From: Pseudomonadota bacterium
Lineage (GTDB): Bacteria > Myxococcota_A > Polyangia > Haliangiales > Haliangiaceae
Assembly: GCA_023386455.1 (NCBI GenBank)
Contig: JAEWJO010000279.1
Location: 1-12,998 of the forward strand
Length of the DNA: 12,998 bases
Direction of reading: 5' to 3'
In this document: positions 6,989 to 12,998 of the stretch, one piece after another
Layout: the number at the start of each line of letters is the position of its first letter
Position numbering within the stretch: position 1 is the first letter of the stretch
Program-made: the position numbers and the translations under genes
Notes under the pieces: generated by a model
The model's database searches: none
Told to the model about the DNA's origin: nothing
What the model saw: only the letters and a program-made list of their open reading frames with translations

Positions 6989-8302
6989 ATGGGCATCGAG
7001 ATCGTGATCGTGCTGGCCTTCATGGTCGGCAACGGGTTGTTCGCGGGGTCGGAGATCGCGATCCTCAGCGTTCGCACGACGCGGCTGCGCGAGTTCATCC
7101 GTCGCCGCGACAAGCGCGCCGTCGCGATCAAGAACCTGCGCGACCAGCCGGAGCGATTCCTCGCGACCGTCCAGGTGTGCATCACGACGTTCGGCACGTT
7201 CGCGTCGGTGTACGGCGGCGCGACGCTCGAGCCGGCGATCGCGCACTGGCTGCACAGCTTCGGCCTCGGCCACACGACCGCCCTCGTGCTCGTCGTGATG
7301 ATGATCGTCTACTTCGAGCTCGTGATCGGCGAGCTCGTGCCGAAGTCACTCGCGCTGCGCTACAGCGACCGCTACTCGTTTCTCACCGCGCGGCCGCTGC
7401 AGTTCATCGCGCAGGTGTTCCGCCCGGTCGTCTGGTTGCTCACCGCATCGTCGAACCTGATCCTGCGGTTCTTCGGCGACAAGACGACGTTCTCCGAGGC
7501 GCGCCTGTCGAAGGACGAGCTGCAGCAGCTCGTCGAGGAAGCGGCGAAGACCGGCTCGGTCGATCCGCGGGCGAGCGAGATCGCGTCGCGCGCGCTCGGC
7601 TTTGGCGAGGTCACCGTCGCCGAGGTGATGGTGCCGCGCAATCGCGTCGTCGCGATCCGCCGTGGCGCGCCGCCCGAGGAGGTCCAGCGCCTGCTCCTCG
7701 AGGAGGGTCACAGCCGCATGCCGGTCTACGACACGTCGATCGACAACATCGTCGGCTACGTCGTCGCGCGCGACGTCCTCGCGCTCGCGTGGGAGAAGGG
7801 CCTCGTCGTGCTCGAGGACATCCTGCGCCCGCCGCACAAGGTGCCCGAGTCGACGCGCGCGCTCGATCTGCTCCGCGAGCTGCAGCGCCGGCGCACCCAG
7901 ATGGCCGTCGTGGTCGACGACAACGGCGGTCTGTCGGGCCTCGTCACTGCCGAGGACCTGATCGAGGAGCTCGTCGGCGACATCATGAGCGAGGACGATG
8001 TCCCGGAGCAGTACTTCGTCCGCGAGCCGTCCGGAACGATTCTGGTTCAGGGCTTCGCCGCCGTCCGCAAGGTCAACCGCGACCTCCACCTGGACCTCCC
8101 CGTCGGCAAGGACCGGACGACCATCGCCGGTCTCTGCATGTCGCTCGCCCAGGCCATTCCCCAGGCGGGTGAACGCCTGACGACCGACAACGGGACGGTC
8201 CTCGAAGTGATCGAGGCATCACCGCGGCGCGTGCGCAGAGTGCGCATCCATCCCGTGGCTGATGAGGGCTCGGACGAGCTGTCCGAGTCCGCCAGCGACT
8301 GA
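6989..8302 (+). CDS. CNNM/CorC-type (HlyC/CorC family) CBS-domain membrane protein
   Basis: Protein of 437 residues with the full family architecture. The DUF21/CNNM transmembrane domain spans about 1-170, with the opening AFMVGNGLFAGSEIAILS and the hallmark GELVPKS (115-120). A CBS pair follows at about 213-272 and 278-332, with VTVAEVMVPRNRV and SRMPVYDTSIDNIVGYV in the first and TQMAVVVDDNGGLSGLVTAE in the second. A CorC/HlyC C-terminal domain lies at about 348-423. Members are linked to magnesium/cobalt efflux or membrane ion homeostasis; the old hemolysin label is not well supported. The CBS pair usually binds adenine nucleotides. A short acidic tail (DEGSDELSESASD) ends the protein. The ATG at 6989 has no Shine-Dalgarno, and the first membrane helix begins immediately after it. 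The gene is divergent from greB. Confidence 0.92.
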   Translation: MGIEIVIVLAFMVGNGLFAGSEIAILSVRTTRLREFIRRRDKRAVAIKNLRDQPERFLATVQVCITTFGTFASVYGGATLEPAIAHWLHSFGLGHTTALVLVVMMIVYFELVIGELVPKSLALRYSDRYSFLTARPLQFIAQVFRPVVWLLTASSNLILRFFGDKTTFSEARLSKDELQQLVEEAAKTGSVDPRASEIASRALGFGEVTVAEVMVPRNRVVAIRRGAPPEEVQRLLLEEGHSRMPVYDTSIDNIVGYVVARDVLALAWEKGLVVLEDILRPPHKVPESTRALDLLRELQRRRTQMAVVVDDNGGLSGLVTAEDLIEELVGDIMSEDDVPEQYFVREPSGTILVQGFAAVRKVNRDLHLDLPVGKDRTTIAGLCMSLAQAIPQAGERLTTDNGTVLEVIEASPRRVRRVRIHPVADEGSDELSESASD

Positions 8303-8328
8303 GAGCGTCACTCCCCGTTGGACGTTCT

Positions 8329-8345
8329 TGCCGCGTGATACGGCA
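8329..8345 (+). terminator. Weak inverted repeat after the CorC-type gene
   Basis: TGCCG (8329-8333) and CGGCA (8341-8345) can pair around a seven-base loop, 27 bases after the TGA. The stem is short and the following sequence is pyrimidine-rich but not a T-tract. It is a possible terminator only. Confidence 0.2.
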
Positions 8346-8379
8346 GCTGTCGTCTCAACCTTCCCTCGTCGAGATCCTG

Positions 8380-8385
8380 TACTAT
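8380..8385 (+). promoter_or_regulatory. Candidate -10 box placing transcription start at the SPFH gene ATG
   Basis: TACTAT (8380-8385) matches four of six bases of TATAAT and stands seven bases before ATG 8393. Initiation at the usual distance would fall on or next to the A of the ATG, so the mRNA would be leaderless. No convincing -35 is seen 16-18 bases upstream. Confidence 0.45.
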
Positions 8386-8392
8386 TGCGGTG

Positions 8393-9874
8393 ATGCCGGT
8401 CATCGCGCGCGATTCTGTCGCGTCTGACCATCTCGTCTACGCCTGGCCGTTTCCGATCGGTCCGGAAGAACACGAGGTGGCCTGCGCGGAGGACGAGCTC
8501 GTGGTGATGTGTCCCGCGTGGCTCGTCGGCGACCGGCTCGGTCCGGGACGCCATCGCTGGCGCACGCCGGATCCGTCGCGGCCGTCGAGCGCGTACTTCG
8601 TGCTGACCGCGCCGGTCGAGGTGAGCTTCGACGTGATCACGCAGTTCGTGATCCCGATGACCGGTCAGCCGGTGCGCCTGCGCGCGAACGGCTCGCTCCA
8701 GGTTCGCTGCATGGATCCGGCGCTGCTCGTCGCGCAGTTCGTCGGTCTGCCGTTCGACGCGGTCAACGACGGCGTGCTCCGCAGCGTGTCGCGCAGCATC
8801 GAGCGCATGCTCGCGCGCCTGCTCACGCGTCGCGTGGTGATGGCAGGCACGCCGCAGGCGGTCACCGATCCGCAGATGCTGTCGTCGATCATCGAGGAGC
8901 TCGTCGCGTACAACCCGGCCGCCGGCGCGGTGTTCGGCGTCGAGCTCGTGCGCTTCGGTCACCTGTCGATCCTCGCCGACGACGGCTCGCGGCCGTGGCA
9001 GCAGATGACGCCCGCCGTCGACTACTCCGGCAGTCATCGCCCGCCGCCGTCGAACGGCGAGTCGCGCACGCCGGCCTCGCTGCTCGAGACGGTGCGCGCG
9101 CCGCGTCCGCAGACGCCGACGCTGCAGGCGCCCCCGATCATTCCGCCCGCCTCGGCGCCGGCCGTGCGGCCCAAGGGCGCGACGAACCCGCCGCCGATTC
9201 CATCGATCCCGAAGCTGCCGCGTCCATCGACGAGCTCCGACGGTCGCTCCGAGGTGTCCGGCGAGATCGGCAGCAAGCGCGAGAAGACGACGACCGCGCC
9301 CGGTCACGCGCAGGCACCGACGGCGACGCCGCCCGCGGGCGTCGATGCGGTCGCGCCGGCGGCGGTCGCCGCAGAGGGCACACCGAACCCGCACCGCGTG
9401 ATCCAGACGCCGGTGCCGCGTCGAGCCGCGCCGATCGAGGTGCCGCAGTCGACCGACGAGATCACGCACCCCGGGCTCGAGATGCGCGGGCCTGCGAGCA
9501 GCAAGGTTGCCGGCGAGATCAACTCGTCGCGCTCGGCGACCGCCGGTGGCGAGATCGGCGGCAGCAAGGTCACCGCGACGAGCGAGAAGAAGACGGCGCC
9601 CGACACGCCGACGCAGGAGTCGCATGGCGCGATCCTCGGCATCGGGATGGGTCACATCGGCCACGCGCCGTCGCCGGCATCGTCGGGCAGCACGAACGCC
9701 GCGATGAATGACGGCAAGATCCCGCCGGGCGGACGCGTGCTCGTGCCGGGTCCGAACGGGCTCATGCAGTCCGCGACGGTGCGCCAGCTCCTGCAGGGCT
9801 ACTACGAGCTCGAGGTCGGCGGCAGCGGCGAGACGATCTGGGTTCCGATGAACGGCGTCGTCCCCGAGCAGTAG
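8393..9874 (+). CDS. SPFH-domain protein with disordered linker and C-terminal Tudor/SH3-like domain
   Basis: Protein of 493 residues in three parts. Residues about 15-197 resemble the SPFH domain of the virion-core-protein/YdjI branch: DELVVMCPAWLVGDRLGPGRH, then SAYFVLTAPVEVSFDV, QPVRLRANGSLQVRCMDPALLVAQFVG, and a helical part through residue about 172. Residues about 200-442 are rich in Pro, Ala, Thr and Ser and should be disordered. The segment contains three GEI-centred short repeats, at 286-294, 370-379 and 384-392. Residues about 444-493 form a small beta domain (GRVLVPGPNG, then ATVRQLLQGYYELEV and TIWVPMNGVVPE) that resembles a Tudor or SH3-like fold. SPFH proteins oligomerise at membranes; here no N-terminal membrane anchor is evident. 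ATG 8393 is preferred over GTG 8390 because of the nearby -10. It follows the CorC-type gene by 90 bp. The SPFH call is by family resemblance; the C-terminal fold is an inference. Confidence 0.75.
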   Translation: MPVIARDSVASDHLVYAWPFPIGPEEHEVACAEDELVVMCPAWLVGDRLGPGRHRWRTPDPSRPSSAYFVLTAPVEVSFDVITQFVIPMTGQPVRLRANGSLQVRCMDPALLVAQFVGLPFDAVNDGVLRSVSRSIERMLARLLTRRVVMAGTPQAVTDPQMLSSIIEELVAYNPAAGAVFGVELVRFGHLSILADDGSRPWQQMTPAVDYSGSHRPPPSNGESRTPASLLETVRAPRPQTPTLQAPPIIPPASAPAVRPKGATNPPPIPSIPKLPRPSTSSDGRSEVSGEIGSKREKTTTAPGHAQAPTATPPAGVDAVAPAAVAAEGTPNPHRVIQTPVPRRAAPIEVPQSTDEITHPGLEMRGPASSKVAGEINSSRSATAGGEIGGSKVTATSEKKTAPDTPTQESHGAILGIGMGHIGHAPSPASSGSTNAAMNDGKIPPGGRVLVPGPNGLMQSATVRQLLQGYYELEVGGSGETIWVPMNGVVPEQ

Positions 9875-9886
9875 TGCTCAGCTCGG
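9864..9886. terminator. Inverted repeat spanning convergent stop codons
   Basis: CCGAGC (9864-9869) pairs with GCTCGG (9881-9886) around an 11-base loop that contains both stop codons. A competing stem, GAGCA/TGCTC at 9866-9870 and 9875-9879, is also possible. On the plus strand the outer stem is followed by CTTCTTCTT, so it could end transcription of the SPFH gene. The T-rich stretch is also the Lys codons of the dehydrogenase C-terminus, so the match may be incidental. Confidence 0.35.
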
Positions 9887-11041
9887 CTTCTTCTTGCCGG
9901 GCAGGATGTTCATCAGCTTGCAGATGATGCCGAGCATGATCTCGTCGGCGCCGCCGCCGATCGACAGCAGGCGCGTGTCGCGATAAGCGCGCGCCGCGAC
10001 GTTGTCCCACGTGAAGCCCATGCCGCCCCAGTACTGCAGGCAACTGTCGGCGACCTCGCGCACGAGGCGGCCGGCCTTGAGCTTCGCCATCGACGCGAGC
10101 ATCGTGACGTCCTTGCCGCCGATGTACTCCTCGACGGCGCGATAGACCAGCGAGCGCAGCGCCTCGACCTCGGTCTTCATCTCCGCCATGCGGAAGTGAA
10201 TGACCTGGTTGTCGATCAGCGGCTGGCCGAACGTCGTGCGCTCCTTGCAGTACGCGATCGTCGCGTCGATCACGCCCTCCATCCCGCGCAGCGTGCCGAC
10301 GGCACCGCACAGGCGCTCCTCCTGGAACTGCACCATCTGCATCATGAAGCCCATGCCCTCCTCGCCGATGCGATTGCGCTGAGGGACGCGCACGTTCTCG
10401 AAGAACACGGGACAGGTATCGCTCGCGCGCATGCCGAGCTTGTCGATCTTCGCGCCGATCTCGACGCCCTTTGCCTTCGTCGGAACGACGACGAGCGTCT
10501 TGTTCGCGTGCGGCTTGCCGTCGCTCGTGTTGACGAGCGTGCACAGCCAGTCGGCTTGCGCGGCGTTCGTGATCCACATCTTCGAGCCGGTGATCAGGTA
10601 GTCGTCGCCGTCCTTCTTCGCGACGGTCTTGATCGCGGCGACGTCGGAACCGCCCGACGCTTCGCTGACCGCGATCGACGCGATCTGCTCGCCGGCGATC
10701 ACGGGCGCGAGGAACTCCTGCTTGAGCTCGTGCGTGCCCCAGCGCGCGAGTGCGGGCGTCGCCATGTCCGTCAACACGCCCCACGCCATCGGGATCGCGC
10801 CGCTCGCACACGTGCCGAGCTCCTCGGTGGCGACCATCTGATACGAGTAGTCGAGACCGAGGCCGCCGTACTGCTCGGGCTTGTTGATGCCGAGCAGGCC
10901 CAGGCGAGCCGCTTTCTTCATCAGCTCGTGCGCCGGGAACGCGCCATCGCGCTCCCACGCATCGATGTGCGGATTGATTTCTTTCTGTACGAAGTCTCTG
11001 ACAGTGCGACGCAGCTGGTTGTGTTCTTCGGTGAATCGCAT
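9878..11041 (-). CDS. Acyl-CoA dehydrogenase (isovaleryl/long-chain type active site)
   Basis: Complete 387-residue flavoenzyme that would oxidise an acyl-CoA to the 2-enoyl-CoA and pass electrons to ETF. The N-terminal helical domain starts at MRFTEEHNQLRRTVRDFVQKEI. The beta domain has the FAD/substrate motif IAVSEASGGSD (123-133) and WITNA (156-160). The C-terminal domain has RTTFGQPL (268-275) for FAD contact and QYWGGMGF (336-343). The catalytic Glu is absent from the common late position (residues 361-366 read IGGGAD) and instead sits in EERL at Glu242, as in isovaleryl- and long-chain acyl-CoA dehydrogenases. That points to branched or long substrates, for example isovaleryl-, citronellyl- or long-chain acyl-CoA; no neighbouring gene narrows it. 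ATG 11041 is the natural family start, though no Shine-Dalgarno is visible. Confidence 0.93.
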   Translation of the reverse strand: MRFTEEHNQLRRTVRDFVQKEINPHIDAWERDGAFPAHELMKKAARLGLLGINKPEQYGGLGLDYSYQMVATEELGTCASGAIPMAWGVLTDMATPALARWGTHELKQEFLAPVIAGEQIASIAVSEASGGSDVAAIKTVAKKDGDDYLITGSKMWITNAAQADWLCTLVNTSDGKPHANKTLVVVPTKAKGVEIGAKIDKLGMRASDTCPVFFENVRVPQRNRIGEEGMGFMMQMVQFQEERLCGAVGTLRGMEGVIDATIAYCKERTTFGQPLIDNQVIHFRMAEMKTEVEALRSLVYRAVEEYIGGKDVTMLASMAKLKAGRLVREVADSCLQYWGGMGFTWDNVAARAYRDTRLLSIGGGADEIMLGIICKLMNILPGKKKPS

Positions 11042-11213
11042 CGCCGCGACGGTACAGGAGTTCAGTGAGGAAATGTCAGCCGTACGCTGGCTACCTGAAA
11101 TTCAGTTAACTGTCCGCAATTCGTACACGTTCGCCGGCTTAATTTCGTTTGATCAACAAGCGACTCTCGTGTGAGCGTTAGACCCGCGGGAGTTCCGCGC
11201 TAGGGAAATCTCA
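11042..11213. promoter_or_regulatory. AT-rich divergent regulatory region (acyl-CoA dehydrogenase / M15 peptidase)
   Basis: This 172-bp gap separates divergent genes, and its middle (about 11090-11160) is clearly poorer in G+C than the rest of the window. A possible promoter for the dehydrogenase on the minus strand is CTGACA (11079-11074) and TGTACC (11056-11051) with 17-bp spacing; the -10 is weak. Small palindromes that could be operators are CTGAA-A-TTCAG (11095-11105), GTTAAC (11105-11110) and TTGATCAA (11149-11156). No gene or RNA is evident. Confidence 0.45.
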
Positions 11214-11870
11214 TTGCTGCCCATCATCCTGAAAGTGAAGCTGATGACGACTGCCATGGCGGGCTGGACCGCCGCGGCGTCGCCGGTTCCGGTTCCTGCA
11301 GATTCGATGGCAACGCTGTTCGCGGCGAACATGGCCTCCCCGGTATCGATCCACCTCTACGACGAGAATGATCACCAGGAAGGCACCGTCGCCGTGTGGC
11401 GCGACGGCGCGACCGACGAGATGACGACGGTGGCGCTCACGACGATGTTCCGCTGCCGCAAGACGCACAAGCAGAAGATGATCGCGAAGCAGACGCTCGC
11501 GATGCTCGCAGACCTCGCGGACCGCTATCCCGGCAAGACGTTCGAGTACGTCTCGGCGTACCGCGTCAGCCGCGACGAATCGGCGACGTCGCCTCATCGT
11601 CACGCGTCGGCGCTCGACTTCCGCATCAAGGGAACGTCGCTCAAGGCCGTGCGCGACTACGTCTGGCGCACCTACTCGCACGTCGGCGTCGGCTGGTATC
11701 CCCAGGGCTCGACCGGCGCATACCTGCATATCGACTCGAGACCGCGGCTGAACGACACGTCGTGGACGTTCGTTCACGGCAACAACCGCTACAATCCGTA
11801 CTGGGCGGAGCTCGCGCGCAGGCCCGAGCAGGTCGCGAACAAGACTCACGAACGCCGTCCCGGCTCGTAA
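11214..11870 (+). CDS. DUF882 / peptidase M15-like protein, likely exported murein peptidase
   Basis: Protein of 218 residues related to the YcbK/DUF882 branch of the M15 zinc peptidases, which cleave peptidoglycan cross-links or stem peptides. The zinc-site pattern HxxxxxxD is His128 to Asp135 in SPHRHASALDF, and the third ligand is His172 in AYLHIDSRP. The usual Gly three residues after the first His is Ala131 here. SAYRVSRDE before the site and HVGVGWYPQGSTGAYLHID are family-typical. Residues 1-27 are weakly signal-like (LPIILKVKLMTTAMAGWTAAASP), which fits export, but this is not decisive. The start is uncertain. TTG 11214 has AGGGA at seven bases' distance and was chosen; GTG 11235 and ATG 11244 are in frame and would shorten the N-terminus by 7 or 10 residues. 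The kinase gene follows 56 bp downstream. Confidence 0.82.
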   Translation: MLPIILKVKLMTTAMAGWTAAASPVPVPADSMATLFAANMASPVSIHLYDENDHQEGTVAVWRDGATDEMTTVALTTMFRCRKTHKQKMIAKQTLAMLADLADRYPGKTFEYVSAYRVSRDESATSPHRHASALDFRIKGTSLKAVRDYVWRTYSHVGVGWYPQGSTGAYLHIDSRPRLNDTSWTFVHGNNRYNPYWAELARRPEQVANKTHERRPGS

Positions 11871-11911
11871 ACGCAGCAACTGCGCGACGCGAAGCAACGC
11901 GCAATCCGGAC

Positions 11912-11917
11912 TACTCT
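11912..11917 (+). promoter_or_regulatory. Possible -10 box before the kinase gene
   Basis: TACTCT (11912-11917) resembles a -10 hexamer and stands nine bases before ATG 11927, so the leader would be only a few bases. No -35 box or Shine-Dalgarno is apparent. The kinase could also be transcribed from the upstream peptidase gene. Confidence 0.3.
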
Positions 11918-11926
11918 CGCGGCACC

Positions 11927-12998
11927 ATGGCGGCGTCCCAGCACGTACCGACGGTCGCGCCGTGGAGCTGCCCCACGTGCGGCCGCGAGTACCCGGCGGA
12001 GTTCGCCGTGTGCCCGCTCGACGCGACGCCGCGCAGCGACGTCTCGAAGTCGGGCGACCCGCAGATCGGGACCGTGCTCGCGCGGACGTACAAGATCGTG
12101 CGGCTGCTCGGGCAGGGCGGCATGGCGCGGCAGTACGTCGCCGACCACCTGCGGATCGACGCGCAGTTCGCGGTCAAGATCATCCACGACGAGCTCTCGC
12201 GCGAGCCGAGCATGCTGGCGCGGTTCGAGCGCGAGGCGCACGCGGCGGCGCGGATTCGCTCCGACAACGTCGTTCGCATGGTCGACGTGCTGCGAACGCA
12301 GGACGAGCGGCCGTGCATCGTCACCGAGCTGCTCGATGGCGAGGACCTGCAGGCGCGGCTCGATCGGGCCGGCAAGCTCACCGTCGCCGACGCGATCCCG
12401 ATCGCACGCCAGATCTGTCGCGGCGTCGCGGCGGCGCATGCGGCGAACGTCGTGCATCGCGATCTCAAGCCGTCGAACGTGTTCCTGTGTCAGGCAGGCG
12501 GCGCGCCGCTCGTCAAGATCTTCGACTTCGGCGTCGCCAAGATGGAGGACGACGAGAAGCTCACGCGCACCGGCGCGGTGATGGGGACCATCATGTACAT
12601 GTCCCCCGAGCAGGCACGCAACGCCTCCCAGGCGGGGCCGATCGCCGACGTCTACTCGATCGGCGCGATCCTCTATCACATGCTCGTCGGCCAGCCGCCG
12701 TACGGCAACCTGCCGGCCGTGAGCCGGTTCGCGCTCGTCCTCCACGAGGAGCCGGCGCGACCGCGCTCGCTCGATCCATCGATTCCCGAGGGCGTCGAGG
12801 CGGTGATCCAGCACGCGATGGCGCGCGATACCGCAACGCGCATCGCCTCGGTCGACGAGCTCGAGCGCCAGCTCGCGATCTTCGATGCGCCGGTCGCCGC
12901 CGCCGCCGCCCTCGAGCCCACCGCGCCGGTGCGAGTCAGCGAGCACACCGCGCAGACGATCGCGCTCCGTGCACGGCTCGCGCGGCCCGCCGCAGTGT
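11927..12998 (+). CDS. Eukaryotic-type Ser/Thr protein kinase with N-terminal zinc ribbon (3' end outside window)
   Basis: The frame is open from ATG 11927 to the window edge, 357 residues without a stop. Residues 15-32 (CPTCGREYPAEFAVCPLD) form a short zinc-ribbon-like Cys motif, common ahead of kinase domains in Myxococcota. The kinase domain runs from about 55 to 325. Visible elements are the VAIK lysine Lys84 (AVKII), the C-helix Glu103, catalytic HRDLKPSN (His177, Asp179), the DFG motif Asp200-Phe-Gly, GTIMYMSPEQA in place of the APE segment, and DVYSIGAILYHMLVGQPPY. It should be an active Hanks-type kinase. The glycine loop reads GQGGMARQYVA, with Ala67 in place of the third Gly. From about 330 an Ala/Pro/Arg-rich linker begins; a transmembrane helix or sensor beyond it would be outside the window. 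No Shine-Dalgarno is seen before the ATG. Confidence 0.95.
   Translation, partial: MAASQHVPTVAPWSCPTCGREYPAEFAVCPLDATPRSDVSKSGDPQIGTVLARTYKIVRLLGQGGMARQYVADHLRIDAQFAVKIIHDELSREPSMLARFEREAHAAARIRSDNVVRMVDVLRTQDERPCIVTELLDGEDLQARLDRAGKLTVADAIPIARQICRGVAAAHAANVVHRDLKPSNVFLCQAGGAPLVKIFDFGVAKMEDDEKLTRTGAVMGTIMYMSPEQARNASQAGPIADVYSIGAILYHMLVGQPPYGNLPAVSRFALVLHEEPARPRSLDPSIPEGVEAVIQHAMARDTATRIASVDELERQLAIFDAPVAAAAALEPTAPVRVSEHTAQTIALRARLARPAAV

Noticed and set aside
8318..8332. Possible sigma-54 site (TTGGACGTTCTTGCC) before the SPFH gene
   Set aside because: The GG and GC are eight bases apart rather than ten, so the spacing rule fails.
11846..12946. Minus-strand open frame of 366 codons opposite the kinase
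   Set aside because: It is antisense to a kinase with all catalytic motifs and has no recognisable domain.

Overview
The window is about 13 kb of high-GC DNA, densely coded and with short intergenic gaps. The gene mix suggests a myxobacterium-like member of the Myxococcota (former Deltaproteobacteria): a eukaryotic-type Ser/Thr kinase with an N-terminal zinc ribbon, a GAF-type sigma-54 activator, a MORN-repeat lipoprotein, a DUF882/M15 peptidase and an SPFH protein with a long disordered tail. The phylum is inferred from gene content only; no rRNA or tRNA marker is present. There are no insertion sequences, phage genes, CRISPR arrays or RNA genes, so this looks like ordinary chromosomal DNA.

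Layout. (1) 1-378 (+): C-terminal tail of an unrecognised protein cut by the window edge. (2) 465-1088 (+): lipoprotein with four 24-residue MORN-like repeats. It converges on (3) 1091-2650 (-), a GAF/AAA+/Fis sigma-54 activator, which lies downstream of (4) 2725-3564 (-), an MBL-fold metallohydrolase. Genes 4 and 3 look like an operon behind a candidate sigma-54 promoter at 3599-3615. Their junction holds an exact 27-bp tandem duplication and a perfect GC-rich hairpin. (5) 3683-5149 (-): polysaccharide flippase. (6) 5215-6438 (-): cardiolipin synthase/phospholipase D protein. Its start overlaps the stop of (7) 6435-6950 (-), greB. (8) 6989-8302 (+): CNNM/CorC-type CBS membrane protein, divergent from greB across 38 bp. 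(9) 8393-9874 (+): SPFH-domain protein with a disordered linker and a small C-terminal beta domain. It converges, 3 bp apart, on (10) 9878-11041 (-), an acyl-CoA dehydrogenase. (11) 11214-11870 (+): DUF882/M15-like peptidase, divergent from the dehydrogenase across an unusually AT-rich 172-bp gap. (12) 11927 to the window end (+): Ser/Thr protein kinase, truncated at its C-terminus.

How the parts may work together. The greB-cls-flippase run joins a transcription rescue factor to envelope lipid and glycan genes, with greB and cls probably translationally coupled. The metallohydrolase-activator pair could be a self-regulating sigma-54 module; this is an inference from the promoter match and gene order. 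The other genes look like individually transcribed envelope, metabolism and signalling genes. Only the metallohydrolase has a strong Shine-Dalgarno sequence, and several genes have -10-like hexamers close to their start codons, which suggests frequent leaderless or very short-leader transcripts.
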